Below, piece after piece: positions 25,406-35,831 of a stretch of 64,000 nucleotides of DNA. Each line of letters starts with the position of its first letter. Within the stretch, counting starts at the first letter, position 1. Made by a program: the position numbers and the translations under genes. This DNA comes from Streptomyces indicus (GTDB lineage: Bacteria > Actinomycetota > Actinomycetes > Streptomycetales > Streptomycetaceae), in the NCBI RefSeq assembly GCF_900100315.1, contig NZ_FNFF01000007.1:131078-195077 (forward strand), read 5' to 3'. Below the pieces are notes generated by a model, which saw only the letters and a list, made by a program, of their open reading frames with translations, had not been told where the DNA came from and made no database searches.

Positions 25406-26542
25406 ATGGCAGAGGAAAACCGCCTGGCCGGCGTCGTACGCGTGGCACAGGCCATGGCCGCCGCGCACAGCCCGCGCGAGTCATGGCTGGCCGCGGCGCA
25501 CGGCGCCCAGCGCGCGCTCGGCGGCAGCTTCGCCGCGCTCTCGGTCTGGGAGCGCGAGCGCGGACGGCTCAAGGTCCTGGTCAACGCCGGCGAACGGGCC
25601 CCCGGGGAGGAGGAGTTCCCCGACAACGAGACCTATCCCGTGCACCAGTTCCCGGAGATCACCGAGTTCCTGCACGAGCGCTGGGCGGGCGGCGGCGAGC
25701 CCAACGCCTGGGTCGAGACGGCCGAGGGCCCGACCGACGGAGCCGGCGGCTACTGCCACCAGCGGGTGGCCGCCCTGCGCCGCCGCGGCCGCGGCTGCTG
25801 CGTGGTCGCCCCGATCGTGCTGCACGGGCGGGCCTGGGGCGAGCTGTATGTGGCCCGCCCCGCCGGAGCTCCCGTCTTCGGCCGCGAGGACGCCGACTTC
25901 GCCACCGTACTCGCCGCCGTGATCGCCGCGGGCCTCGCCCAGACCGAGCGCCTCGAAGAGGCCCGCCGGCTCGCCTTCACCGACGCCCTGACCGGCCTCG
26001 CGAACCGGCGCGCGGTGGACGCCCGCCTCGACGAGGCCGTGGAGCTGCACCGCCGCGACGGCACGGTGGTGTCCCTGGTCGTGTGCGATCTGAACGGCCT
26101 CAAGCGCGTCAACGACACCCGGGGCCACGCGGTCGGCGACCGCCTCCTGGAACGCTTCGGCTCGGTCCTGTCCCTGTGCGGCGCGATGCTCCCCGGCGCG
26201 CTCGCGGCCCGCCTGGGCGGCGACGAGTTCTGTCTGCTCTCGGTGGGTCCGCCGGCCGACGACGTCGTACGGGTGGCGGGGGAACTCTGCGTACGGGCCG
26301 CGGACTTGGACCTCGGCGAGGGCGTGGCCTGCGGTGTCGCCTCGACGGGCGACCCGATCGGCCCGCTGCGCTCGGCCCGCCGCCTGTTCCGGCTCGCGGA
26401 CGCGGCCCAGTACCGCGCGAAGGCGGCCCGCGCGACCGAGCCGGTGGTGGCGGGCCGCGAGGGCCCGGAGGACCCGGTCATCCGCCTGGCGGACACACCG
26501 CAGCCGGAACGCAAGGGGGAACGGCGCCGGTTCCGCCGGTGA
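25406..26542 (+). CDS. GAF-GGDEF diguanylate cyclase
   Basis: A 378-residue cytoplasmic c-di-GMP synthase. A GAF-like sensory domain covers about residues 15-180, and the GGDEF domain about 185-345, with DALTGLANRRA, DLNGLKRVND (metal Asp) and intact catalytic GGDEF at 271-275 in ARLGGDEF. The RxxD inhibitory site normally just upstream is not present, so product feedback through that site is unlikely. c-di-GMP controls BldD-dependent development in Streptomyces. Position beside hutH and cya matches the conserved gene known in this genus as the GAF-GGDEF protein CdgE; I mention the name as likely, not proven. Start ATG 25406. Confidence 0.93.
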   Translation: MAEENRLAGVVRVAQAMAAAHSPRESWLAAAHGAQRALGGSFAALSVWERERGRLKVLVNAGERAPGEEEFPDNETYPVHQFPEITEFLHERWAGGGEPNAWVETAEGPTDGAGGYCHQRVAALRRRGRGCCVVAPIVLHGRAWGELYVARPAGAPVFGREDADFATVLAAVIAAGLAQTERLEEARRLAFTDALTGLANRRAVDARLDEAVELHRRDGTVVSLVVCDLNGLKRVNDTRGHAVGDRLLERFGSVLSLCGAMLPGALAARLGGDEFCLLSVGPPADDVVRVAGELCVRAADLDLGEGVACGVASTGDPIGPLRSARRLFRLADAAQYRAKAARATEPVVAGREGPEDPVIRLADTPQPERKGERRRFRR

Positions 26543-26559
26543 GGACTGCCCCGTGGGGG

Positions 26560-26581
26560 TGTGGGGGCGTCAGCCCCCACA
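26560..26581. terminator. Hairpin between GGDEF and adenylate cyclase genes
   Basis: TGTGGGGGC (26560-26568) and GCCCCCACA (26573-26581) pair perfectly around a 4-base loop, between convergent genes. Confidence 0.7.
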
Positions 26582-26625
26582 GATACGCCGCCGCGGAGCA
26601 GCACGCGGGCGCAGCCCGCCACAGC

Positions 26626-27855
26626 TCAGCCTCGCCGGGTCAGCAGCCAGGGCTCCACCACACCGAGCCCCCGCACCGGCCGCTGCCACATCGGCTGCAA
26701 CGCGAACCGGTACGACGGCGGCGTCTCCCCCGCGGCCAGCGCCTTCTCCGCCTCGGCCGCCGCCTCCGCCTCCGACACCGGCGCGTCCCCGGAGCGCTGC
26801 AGGTCCTGCGCGAACGCCCCGTCCACGAGGACGGCGTCCTTCGGCGCTATGGACGTGAGCCGCGACGCCAGGTTCACCGTCGTACCGAACACGTCGCCCA
26901 TCCGCGTGGTCACCGTGCCGAACGCGATGCCCACACGCAGCTCGGGCATCGTCTCGTCGCCGGCCATCGTCTCGATGAGCCGCAGCGCGATCTCCGAGGC
27001 GGTCCCGGCGTCGTCCGCCGCGAACAGCACCTCGTCGCCCAGCGTCTTGATCAGCCGCCCGCCGTTGGCCGCGACCAGATCCGCGGACGTGGTCTCGAAC
27101 GCCTCGACCAGCTCGCCGAGTTCCTCCTCCTCCATGCGGCGCGTCAGGCGCGTGAAGCCGACGAGGTCCGCGAAGCCGACGGCGAGCCGCCGGTCCACCA
27201 TCTCCTCGTCGTCCGCGGCCTGCACGACCCGTCCCGTCGCGGCCGCGAGCTGCCGCCGCCACACGTAGACGAGGAACTCCTCCAGTTCCGGCAGGAGCAG
27301 CTCCATGAGCGGATACGTGACCTCGGTGCGGGTCATGCCCGGCTCGGGCGGCTCGGTGAGGCCCGCGAGGAACGAGTCGATCTGCCACTCGGCGAGCCGC
27401 GCCGTGGTCTGCCCGGTGGAGCGCGCCACCTGCACGGCCATCGCCTCGCTGAGCAGTCCGGCCTCGACGAGACCGGCGAGCCGGCGCAGCGCGAGCACGT
27501 CCGCCTCGGTGAGCGCCTTGGCCTGCCCGATGTCCGCGAAGCCCATCGCGCGCCAGAAGCGGGAGGCCAGCTCCATCGAGACGCCCGCGGTGCGGGCCGC
27601 CTGGAACGGGGTGTAGCGCCGCTCCGCGCCGAGGATCAGCCCTTCGAGGCGCAGCGCCAGCGGGTCGGTCTCGCTCTCGGCCCGCTCGGGGCCGCCGGCC
27701 GCCGCCTGCGCGGCGTGGTCGACCGGCCGGGGGCCGGGCTCCTCGTCGTGCCCGCCCGGAGCGCCGTCGGCGGTGCCGCCCGGCGTACCGGCGGACGCGT
27801 TCTCGGCGTGCGCGGTGGCGGAGCCGGCGTGGGAGCCCGAGTCATCGACGGTCAC
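26626..27855 (-). CDS. cya: Class III adenylate cyclase with N-terminal regulatory domain
   Basis: Makes cAMP from ATP. The first 80 residues are low-complexity; a helical regulatory domain follows (YTPFQAARTAGVSMELASRF, FADIGQAKALTEADVLALR), matching the autoinhibitory domain of Rv1264-type cyclases, reported to sense pH. The catalytic domain (about residues 220-345) has GFADLVGFTRLT and its metal Asp, LIKTLGDEVLF, and GTTVNLASRL. In Streptomyces coelicolor the conserved single cyclase, needed for germination and development, occupies the same place beside the GGDEF gene and birA. Start ATG 27855 gives the long N-tail; a shorter start cannot be excluded. Confidence 0.92.
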   Translation of the reverse strand: MTVDDSGSHAGSATAHAENASAGTPGGTADGAPGGHDEEPGPRPVDHAAQAAAGGPERAESETDPLALRLEGLILGAERRYTPFQAARTAGVSMELASRFWRAMGFADIGQAKALTEADVLALRRLAGLVEAGLLSEAMAVQVARSTGQTTARLAEWQIDSFLAGLTEPPEPGMTRTEVTYPLMELLLPELEEFLVYVWRRQLAAATGRVVQAADDEEMVDRRLAVGFADLVGFTRLTRRMEEEELGELVEAFETTSADLVAANGGRLIKTLGDEVLFAADDAGTASEIALRLIETMAGDETMPELRVGIAFGTVTTRMGDVFGTTVNLASRLTSIAPKDAVLVDGAFAQDLQRSGDAPVSEAEAAAEAEKALAAGETPPSYRFALQPMWQRPVRGLGVVEPWLLTRRG

Positions 27856-27999
27856 TGCCTGCTGCCCTGCCCTTCCGCACTCGCTGCCGCTGCGTACACC
27901 CGCATCTGCGCCACTTGATCTGTCACGGCCCCATAACGACTGACGAACGGGCTCAACGATACGGCAGGTGTGGGCTGGCTCACGTAGGTACGGAAGTCC

Positions 28000-28890
28000 T
28001 CAGGCGGACTCGCTGTCCGTGCCGTCCCCGGACGCGGCCCTCAGATGCACCACGTCCCCGGCCCCGACCGCCTCGCGGCCGCCGCCGTCCGTGGCGATGA
28101 CCAGCCGTCCGTCGCCGTCGAGGGCGACGGCCTCGCCGACGAGGCTGCGCTCGCCCGGCAGTTCGGCGCGTACCCGGCGCCCGAGCGTGGCACACCCGGC
28201 GGCGTACGCCTCCTGAAGTCCGCACGCGGCCGGGTCGCCGGCCGCCTTGCGCCAGGCCCCGTACCACTGCTCGAGCGAACGCAGCACGGCGCGCAGCAGC
28301 GTGTCGCGGTCCAGGAGGCGGGCCCCGGCGAGGGCGAGGGAGCCGGCCGTCGGTACGGGGAGTTCGTCCGCGGCGAGGTCCACGTTGAGGCCGATGCCGA
28401 GCACGACGAAGCGCTCGCCTGCGCGTTCGGCGAGGATGCCGCCGGCCTTGCGCTCCTGGCCGTCGACGGTGACGAGGAGGTCGTTGGGCCACTTCAGTGC
28501 CGTGTCGATGCCGGCGACGCGCGAGAGGGCGGTCGCGGTGGCGACGCCGGCGAGCAGCGGCAGCCAGCCGAGCCGGTGCACGGGGATCTCCGCGGGCTCC
28601 AGGAGCACGGAGAAGAACAGGCCCGAGCGCGGCGGCGCGCTCCAGGTCCGGTCGAGCCGCCCACGGCCCGAGGTCTGCACCTCGGCGACGAGGACCGCGC
28701 CCTCCTCCGCCTCCCCCGCGGCGGCGTGCGCGGCGAGGTCGGAGTTGGTGGACCCGGTGGCCTCCACGACGTCGATGTCGCAGTACAGGCCGCCGTCGGT
28801 GTTCGTCAGCGCACGGCGCAGCGCGGCCCCGTTCAGCGGGGGCCGCTCCAGGTTCGACCAACGGTTCGCGGAGGGGTTTTCGCTCGTCAT
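28000..28890 (-). CDS. birA: Biotin--[acetyl-CoA-carboxylase] ligase
   Basis: Activates biotin with ATP and transfers it to the lysine of biotin carboxyl carrier domains, here most likely AccA2 (35832-37586). The 296-residue protein has ATGSTNSDL and QTSGRGRLDRTW (biotinoyl-AMP loop, about 72-84), LKWPNDLLV with the conserved Lys, and GIGLNVD. There is no N-terminal HTH, so it is a monofunctional ligase without repressor activity. ATG 28890. Divergent from pccB across 129 bp, so ligase and substrate complex share a control region. Confidence 0.95.
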   Translation of the reverse strand: MTSENPSANRWSNLERPPLNGAALRRALTNTDGGLYCDIDVVEATGSTNSDLAAHAAAGEAEEGAVLVAEVQTSGRGRLDRTWSAPPRSGLFFSVLLEPAEIPVHRLGWLPLLAGVATATALSRVAGIDTALKWPNDLLVTVDGQERKAGGILAERAGERFVVLGIGLNVDLAADELPVPTAGSLALAGARLLDRDTLLRAVLRSLEQWYGAWRKAAGDPAACGLQEAYAAGCATLGRRVRAELPGERSLVGEAVALDGDGRLVIATDGGGREAVGAGDVVHLRAASGDGTDSESA

Positions 28891-29019
28891 GCAAGACAGA
28901 CTAGGTGTGGGGAACACCGCACTGCCGGTAGCGGTCCGCGCTACTACGCTACGCATCAGTAGCCAAGCGTTCTCATACGAGCATTCGTGTTCTTCGAGCA
29001 GGCAGGGAGCCGCATCCCG

Positions 29020-30624
<1,605 letters not shown>

Positions 30625-30658
30625 GCCGACCTGACGACGACCGCTAGGAGGTCCGCCG

Positions 30659-30868
30659 ATGATGATCAAGGTGGTCCGGGGCAATCCGACCCCGGAGGAG
30701 CTGGCCGCCGCTCTGGCGGTGGTCCAGGCGCGCGCCGCGTCCCTGAGCGCTCAGGGCCCCGGCGCGCCCGCCCCGGCCGACGCCTGGTCCGACCCGGCCC
30801 GCGTGGCCCGCGACCGCCTGCCCGCTCCGGGGCCGACGGCGTGGGCGCGTACGTACTGGCCCGGATAG
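30659..30868 (+). CDS. pccE: Acyl-CoA carboxylase epsilon subunit
   Basis: A 69-residue accessory subunit that stabilises and stimulates the alpha-beta complex in actinobacteria. MIKVVRGNPTPEELAAALAVV is the family-defining N-terminus, and the tail ends W-x-R-TYWPG. ATG 30659 is preceded by GGAGG at 30646-30650. Cotranscribed with pccB. Confidence 0.93.
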   Translation: MMIKVVRGNPTPEELAAALAVVQARAASLSAQGPGAPAPADAWSDPARVARDRLPAPGPTAWARTYWPG

Positions 30869-30875
30869 GCACACG

Positions 30876-30946
30876 GAACACAGCGCACGGATAACGGCGC
30901 GCAGAACACAGCACGCGGATAGCGGCGCGCGGAACACAGCACGCGC
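30876..30946. repeat. 28-bp tandem repeat, about 2.5 copies
   Basis: Units start at 30876, 30904 and 30932 (partial), each beginning GAACACAGC and holding ACGGAT/GCGGAT and GCGGCGCGC blocks, immediately before the terminator hairpin. Confidence 0.75.
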
Positions 30947-30978
30947 AAAGGCCGGCGGACCCACGTCCGCCGGCCTTT
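30947..30978. terminator. Strong bidirectional terminator
   Basis: AAAGGCCGGCGGAC and GTCCGCCGGCCTTT, 14-bp perfect arms with a 4-base loop; flanking A/T runs serve both the pccE and SGNH hydrolase directions. Confidence 0.88.
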
Positions 30979-31027
30979 CCGTACGCGTACGGGTGCAGGA
31001 GGCACGCGGGTCCCGGCACCCGTCCCC

Positions 31028-32329
31028 TCACACGCGCGGCGAGGTCTCCAGGACCCGCTCCAGCTCCGCCGCCATCCGCGCGTACCCCTCGTCATCGGGG
31101 TGCAGGGCGTCCCCCGAGTCGTAGCGCGGCGCGATGCGCTCGGGGTCGGCGGGGTCCGCGAGGGCGCGGTCGAAGTCGGCCACCGCGTCGAACTCCCCCG
31201 AGGTGCGGATCCACGCGTTCACCTCGTCGCTGACCCGCGCCGCGTGCACCCCGTGGTGGTCCGAGCCGCCGAACGGCAGCAGCGTGGCGCCGACCACGCG
31301 CACCCCCCGCGCGTGCGCCTGGCGGATCAACTCCCGGTATCCGGCGATGAGTTCCTGCGCCGAGACCTCGGGGGCCGGCCAGAAGGTCGGCCGCTCGTAC
31401 CCGGCCTTCTGCGCCTCCGAGAACCCGATGTCGTTCACTCCTTGCAGCACGACGGCCGTGGTGACCCCGGGCTGGTCGAGCACGTCCCGCCCGAAGCGGG
31501 CCGTGCCCCGGTCCCCGTACCAGGCCGAGTCGTTCAGGACGAGGTTGCCGCCGATGCCCGCGTTGAGCACCGGCCGCTCGATGCGGTCGGCGAGCGCGTC
31601 GGAGTAGCGGCGGTTCGCGCCGGGGGTGGAGCCGAAGCCGTCGGTGATCGAGTCGCCGAAGAGCGCCACCGCGCCCGTGCGCGGCCCCTCTGCCACGTCC
31701 ACGCCCGTGAGGTAGTACCAGGACTGCGTCTTCTCGTCGAAGGCGCGGCCCGTGACGTCGGCGCGGTGGTCGCCGTCGGCCCGGTAGGTGTCGGCGAAGC
31801 CCTGCGCGTGGAACGTGGCCGGTCCCGTGGCGCCCGCCAGGTACAGCGTGACGGTGACGGACTCCTCGGCGCCGACGTCCAGGACGGCCGGATCGCTCGC
31901 GGTCTGCCCTCGGGCCGGGATCACCGTCGACTCCTTCCCGCCGAAGGTCAGCCGCCGCACCGACCCTTTCTCCACGGCGGCACCCTCGCCGGAGCGCGCG
32001 ATGGTCGCGCCGGTGATGTGCAGGGGCCCGGCCCCGTAGGCGTTGGAGAGCCGGATACGGGCCCGCTCACCGGCCTCGCTGACGCGGACGACCTGGCGCA
32101 GTGTCTGGTGCGAGAAGCCCTGTTGCGACCAGTTCGCCGTGAACCCCTCGCTCGGGCGCTGCGGGGACGCCGCCCAGGCGGCGGTCCATGCGGAGGTCCG
32201 GCTGGCGGATGCGGGTGCGGCTGCGGGATCCGCCGCGGGCCCGGCGGTGGCCTCGGTGCCCGCGAGCAGCGTGAGGCCGAGGGTGGCGGCGGTGAGCGGG
32301 GCGAGGGCACGGCGCAAGGACTTGTTCAT
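31028..32329 (-). CDS. Secreted SGNH/GDSL hydrolase
   Basis: A 433-residue secreted esterase/lipase-like enzyme. Residues 1-30 are a signal peptide (MNKSLRRALAPL, then a hydrophobic core ending near TEATAG). The SGNH blocks are: I, FGDSITDGFG with the nucleophilic Ser (about 226); II, AGIGGNLVL; III, GVNDIG; V, DALHPDDEGY with the Asp/His pair. An N-terminal beta domain of about 180 residues precedes it, as in rhamnogalacturonan acetylesterase- and carbohydrate-esterase-like members. It may deacylate polysaccharides; substrate unproven. The 197-bp upstream gap is less G+C-rich than usual and probably holds the promoter. Confidence 0.92.
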   Translation of the reverse strand: MNKSLRRALAPLTAATLGLTLLAGTEATAGPAADPAAAPASASRTSAWTAAWAASPQRPSEGFTANWSQQGFSHQTLRQVVRVSEAGERARIRLSNAYGAGPLHITGATIARSGEGAAVEKGSVRRLTFGGKESTVIPARGQTASDPAVLDVGAEESVTVTLYLAGATGPATFHAQGFADTYRADGDHRADVTGRAFDEKTQSWYYLTGVDVAEGPRTGAVALFGDSITDGFGSTPGANRRYSDALADRIERPVLNAGIGGNLVLNDSAWYGDRGTARFGRDVLDQPGVTTAVVLQGVNDIGFSEAQKAGYERPTFWPAPEVSAQELIAGYRELIRQAHARGVRVVGATLLPFGGSDHHGVHAARVSDEVNAWIRTSGEFDAVADFDRALADPADPERIAPRYDSGDALHPDDEGYARMAAELERVLETSPRV

Positions 32330-32526
32330 GACACACCTTCTCTAACGGGATTGCAGTTCCTTTAAGGCCAGACAGACAGTAGCAGACTTCATCGCCCTAA
32401 CGGAACAGCGGACCCTTTAGCGGCTAACCAGGCCTACGTGAAGGACAGTTGGGGCACGCGGTACGGAGCGGCAGTTGAGTACGCGTACTCAGGCGCCGCG
32501 GCGGCGGGAAGCGGAGTATCGACCTC

Positions 32527-32655
32527 ATGCTCTGGTCCGACCCCGAGAACAAGCCGCCCAAGGAACTGCGCGACATGCAGGCGATGATGCGGCGCGCGGG
32601 CTTCGTGCTCGCCCTGGCGATGGTGCTCGCGATGTTCGTCCTGGGGGTGCACTGA
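32527..32655 (+). CDS. 42-residue single-pass membrane protein
   Basis: A short gene with a charged N-terminus (MLWSDPENKPPKELRDMQAM) and one membrane segment (FVLALAMVLAMFVLGV). Codon usage is fully Streptomyces-like. It resembles tiny conserved membrane proteins of Streptomyces (annotated MmpB-like in my memory; unverified). It lies upstream of the penicillin-binding protein gene in the same direction. Confidence 0.62.
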   Translation: MLWSDPENKPPKELRDMQAMMRRAGFVLALAMVLAMFVLGVH

Positions 32656-32782
32656 AGGCTCGTCCCCGGGATGCACCGAGAGACCGGCAGAGGCCGGTAT
32701 CACCCCCACCCGGGCTGCCGCAACCGGCCGGGGCGTCCTATCGTCCTACTGCGGAAGCAACTGCCGGGGAGGGGCGCACCAA

Positions 32783-34261
32783 GTGAACAAGCCATTGCGG
32801 CACATCGCCATCTTTTGTGGGCTGCTTGTGCTCGCACTGCTCATCCGCGCGAACTGGATCCAGTACGCGCAGAGCGACGATCTGAGCAAGCACGAGAAGA
32901 ACCGCAGGGTCACCATCGAGCGGTACGCGCAGCCGCGCGGCAACATCCTCGTGGCCGGTAAGCCCATCACCGGTTCCAAGGCCGTCGACGGGCAGGACTA
33001 CAAGTACAAGCGGACCTTCAAGCAGGGCCCGATGTACGCCCCCATCACCGGCTACTCCTCGCAGGCCTTCGGCTCCACCGCTCTGGAGAACCTGAACGAC
33101 GAGCTGCTCTCCGGCACCGACGACCGGCTGTTCATCCAGAACACCGTGAACATGCTGACCGGCAAGAAGCAGCGCGGCGGCGACGTCTACACGACCATCG
33201 ACCCGGACGCGCAGAAGGCCGCCTTCGAAGGCCTCGGCAGGCTCAACCTGAAGGGCGGCGTCGCCGCGATCGAGCCGGAGACCGGCAAGATCCTCGCGCT
33301 GGCCTCCACCCCGTCGTACGACCCCTCGACGTTCGCGGGGATGAGCAAGGCCGACGGGGACCAGTGGAAGAAGCTGAACGCCGACAAGGCCAAGCCGCTC
33401 GTCAACCGGGCGCTCAAGGAGACCTACCCGCCGGGCTCCACCTTCAAGGTGCTCACCGCCGCGGCGGCCATCGAGGCGGGCAAGGTCACGGACGTCAACG
33501 AGCCGACGGACACCCCCGACCCGTACAAGCTCCCCACCACCTCGACCTTCCTGCCGAACCACACCGAGGGCCTGCCCTGCAAGAACGCCACGGTGACGGA
33601 CGCCATGGAGGTCTCCTGCAACACTGTGTTCGCCAAGCTGGCGGACGAGGTCGGCAAGGACAAGATGCGTGAGGTCGCCGAGGGCTTCGGGTTCAACGAC
33701 GGCGAGCTCGACACCCCGATCCGGGCCGCCAAGTCCATCTACCCGTCCGAGATCGACCGTCCGCAGACCGCGCTCAGCGGCATCGGCCAGGGCTCGGTGA
33801 CCGCGAGCCCGCTCCAGATCGCGATGCTCGCCGCCGGGATCGCCAACGACGGCAAGGTCATGAAGCCGTACCTGGTCGACGAGTTGCGCGGCCCCGACCG
33901 GGACGTGCTCGCGAAGACCACACCCTCCGTGCGCTCCGAGCCGATCTCCGCCGACACTGCCGCGCAGGTCCGCGAGGCCATGGAGTCCACCGCGAAGAAC
34001 GGCTCGGGCCGGCCCGCCCTCCTGGAGGACCAGGGCATCACCGTGGGCGCCAAGACCGGTACGGCCCAGCACGGCGCCAACAACGAGCTGCCGCCGTACG
34101 CCTGGTTCATCTCCTACGGCAAGAACAGCGACGGCAAGCAGGTCGCGGTCGCCGTCTTCGTGGACCCGGGCCAGGACATCCCGCGCGCGGACATCGCGGG
34201 CGGCAAGCTGGGCGGCCCGATCGCGAAGGACGTGATGAAGGCGGTCCTCCTGAAGGACTGA
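32783..34261 (+). CDS. Penicillin-binding protein, class B transpeptidase (PBP2-like)
   Basis: A 492-residue bitopic protein. One N-terminal membrane helix (about residues 8-22) precedes a dimerisation domain and a transpeptidase domain with SxxK at Ser219-Lys222 (STFK), SxN at 278-280 (SCN) and KTG at 424-426. It cross-links peptidoglycan (4-3 bonds) and is a beta-lactam target. GTG 32783 follows GGGGAGGGG. Elongation-type class B PBPs usually sit beside rodA/ftsW-family genes; here it is alone, so it may be an accessory, developmentally used PBP. Gene symbol not assigned because PbpA-like paralogues are several. Confidence 0.93.
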   Translation: MNKPLRHIAIFCGLLVLALLIRANWIQYAQSDDLSKHEKNRRVTIERYAQPRGNILVAGKPITGSKAVDGQDYKYKRTFKQGPMYAPITGYSSQAFGSTALENLNDELLSGTDDRLFIQNTVNMLTGKKQRGGDVYTTIDPDAQKAAFEGLGRLNLKGGVAAIEPETGKILALASTPSYDPSTFAGMSKADGDQWKKLNADKAKPLVNRALKETYPPGSTFKVLTAAAAIEAGKVTDVNEPTDTPDPYKLPTTSTFLPNHTEGLPCKNATVTDAMEVSCNTVFAKLADEVGKDKMREVAEGFGFNDGELDTPIRAAKSIYPSEIDRPQTALSGIGQGSVTASPLQIAMLAAGIANDGKVMKPYLVDELRGPDRDVLAKTTPSVRSEPISADTAAQVREAMESTAKNGSGRPALLEDQGITVGAKTGTAQHGANNELPPYAWFISYGKNSDGKQVAVAVFVDPGQDIPRADIAGGKLGGPIAKDVMKAVLLKD

Positions 34262-34293
34262 CGCCTTCCGCAACTGCCGCTTCCCGTACGGGA

Positions 34294-34327
34294 GAAGGGC
34301 CCCTGACCGTCACGGCAGGGGCCCTTC
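34294..34327. terminator. Terminator of the PBP gene
   Basis: GAAGGGCCCCTG (34294-34305) and CAGGGGCCCTTC (34316-34327), 12-bp perfect arms with a 10-base loop. Confidence 0.78.
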
Positions 34328-34370
34328 CTCGCGTACGTGAGCGGCTGCCCCGCCCGTTACCCTGGCCCGC

Positions 34371-34991
34371 ATGACTGCTCAGCCCGCCCGCCGCCTGATC
34401 CTCGCCTCCCAGTCCCCCGCCCGCCTGGGCCTGCTCCGCCAGGCCGGCCTCACCCCCGAGGTGATCGTCAGCGGCGTCGACGAGGACGCCCTCACCGCGC
34501 CCACGCCCGCCGAACTCGCCCGCGTACTCGGCGAGGCGAAGGCGCAGGCGGTGGCCGCGCGCCCCGAGGCGGCCGGCGCCCTGGTCGTGGGCTGCGACTC
34601 GGTGCTCGAACTCGACGGCCAGGCGCTCGGCAAGCCCGCCGACGCCGAGGAGGCCACCGCGCGCTGGAAGGCGATGCGCGGCCGGGCCGGGGTGCTCCAG
34701 ACCGGGCACTGCGTGATCGACACGGCGAGCGGACGGCAGGTCTCGGCCACCGCGTCCACCACGGTGCGCTTCGGGGAGCCGAGCGACGCGGAGATCGCCG
34801 CGTACGTCGCCAGCCGTGAACCCCTGTACGTGGCGGGCGCGTTCACCCTCGACGGCCGCTCGGCACCCTTCGTCGACGGCATCGAGGGCGACCACGGCAA
34901 CGTCATCGGGATCTCGCTGCCGCTGCTTCGCCGGCTGCTCGCCGACCTCGGTGTGCAGATCACCGACCTGTGGGCGCCCGCGGAGGACTGA
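34371..34991 (+). CDS. maf: Maf family nucleotide pyrophosphatase
   Basis: A 206-residue enzyme that hydrolyses non-canonical or selected NTPs to NMP and PPi. LASQSPARLGLLRQAG is the family N-terminus, with GCDSVLELDG (catalytic Asp), and DGIEGDHGNVIGISLPLL near the C-terminus. In Streptomyces coelicolor the same gene is found near the acyl-CoA carboxylase genes. ATG 34371. Confidence 0.93.
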   Translation: MTAQPARRLILASQSPARLGLLRQAGLTPEVIVSGVDEDALTAPTPAELARVLGEAKAQAVAARPEAAGALVVGCDSVLELDGQALGKPADAEEATARWKAMRGRAGVLQTGHCVIDTASGRQVSATASTTVRFGEPSDAEIAAYVASREPLYVAGAFTLDGRSAPFVDGIEGDHGNVIGISLPLLRRLLADLGVQITDLWAPAED

Positions 34992-35013
34992 GAGGGGCCC
35001 TCAGGGCCCTCTC
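34990..35013. terminator. Hairpin between convergent maf and membrane protein genes
   Basis: GAGAGGGGCCC and GGGCCCTCTC pair with one bulge; the left arm overlaps the maf stop codon. Confidence 0.6.
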
Positions 35014-35020
35014 CTGGTGC

Positions 35021-35476
35021 TCAGGCGGCCTGCGGCGCCCCGTCACCGCCCGCCGGAGCCGGGGGCGCGTCCTCGGGTCCGGCCGGCTGCTTCTCGTATC
35101 CCATGAGGCTGAGCACCAGCAGGCCGAACATCACCATCATGAAGACGAACGCCGGCCAGCCGACCATGCCCACGGTGAGCGCGCCGAGCACCGCGTGCAG
35201 CACCGCCGCGCTGATCAGCAGGATGCGCGCGAACCGGCCGTGCGAACGGCCCCGGATCGCGGACAGCAGCAGGATCAGGGCGCAGGCGCCGAGGTAGAGG
35301 AAGACCACGCCGGCGAGCACGAAGCTGGACGTCGACATGACGTCCGGGTCGAGCCCGGCGAGCGACATCGACTGGGCGTCGGCGATCTTGCCGAGCGCCA
35401 CGTTGACGATCACCAGGCCGACGGCCTCGACGACCAGCAGGATCGCGGCCACGATTGCCGCCGTTCTGCGCACCAC
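35021..35476 (-). CDS. Four-helix membrane protein, unknown function
   Basis: A 151-residue integral membrane protein with helices at about residues 5-27, 50-73, 83-105 and 107-127, and an acidic/Pro/Ala-rich cytoplasmic tail ending GGDGAPQAA. No catalytic motif recognised. GTG at 35476 (or the next GTG at 35473) opens the first helix. It is convergent with maf and divergent from accA2. Confidence 0.72.
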   Translation of the reverse strand: MVRRTAAIVAAILLVVEAVGLVIVNVALGKIADAQSMSLAGLDPDVMSTSSFVLAGVVFLYLGACALILLLSAIRGRSHGRFARILLISAAVLHAVLGALTVGMVGWPAFVFMMVMFGLLVLSLMGYEKQPAGPEDAPPAPAGGDGAPQAA

Positions 35477-35831
35477 GCGTACCCCTACCCCTGGTTACAC
35501 CTACACGTCGCCGCGAACGCTACTGACGGGTAGGGCGATCGACAAGGGGTACGGGCCACCCGCCGGGCCGCCGGGCAAAGTTTGATACGGCCATTCGTAG
35601 GGACTCCACAAAGAAACGCGCGGAGGCGCTGGTCGCCAAGACAGAGACCTGCACCACATTCCGCGGCTACCGTGCTGTCGGGAAACCCGGCGTACCGTGG
35701 TGCGACAAGGGATTTCGCGAGTGGAGCGGCCCTCGCATCACACTCCGTGTGGGCAAGCTCACCCTTGGGGACGGGTCGAAAGCCCGTGTCGGCAGTCCCT
35801 AAACTCAGCTTGTTTCAAGGAGGGAGCCATC
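35477..35831. other. 355-bp non-coding region upstream of accA2
   Basis: No gene. It likely carries the accA2 promoter: a TAAACT -10-like hexamer lies at about 35800 and AAGGAGGGAG at 35818-35826 is the ribosome site. A CACACTCCGTGTG dyad-like motif is at about 35738. Confidence 0.5.

Noticed and set aside
23447..25468. 673-codon frame opposite hutH
   Set aside because: Codon bias and the MIO motif support hutH; the opposite frame is compositional.
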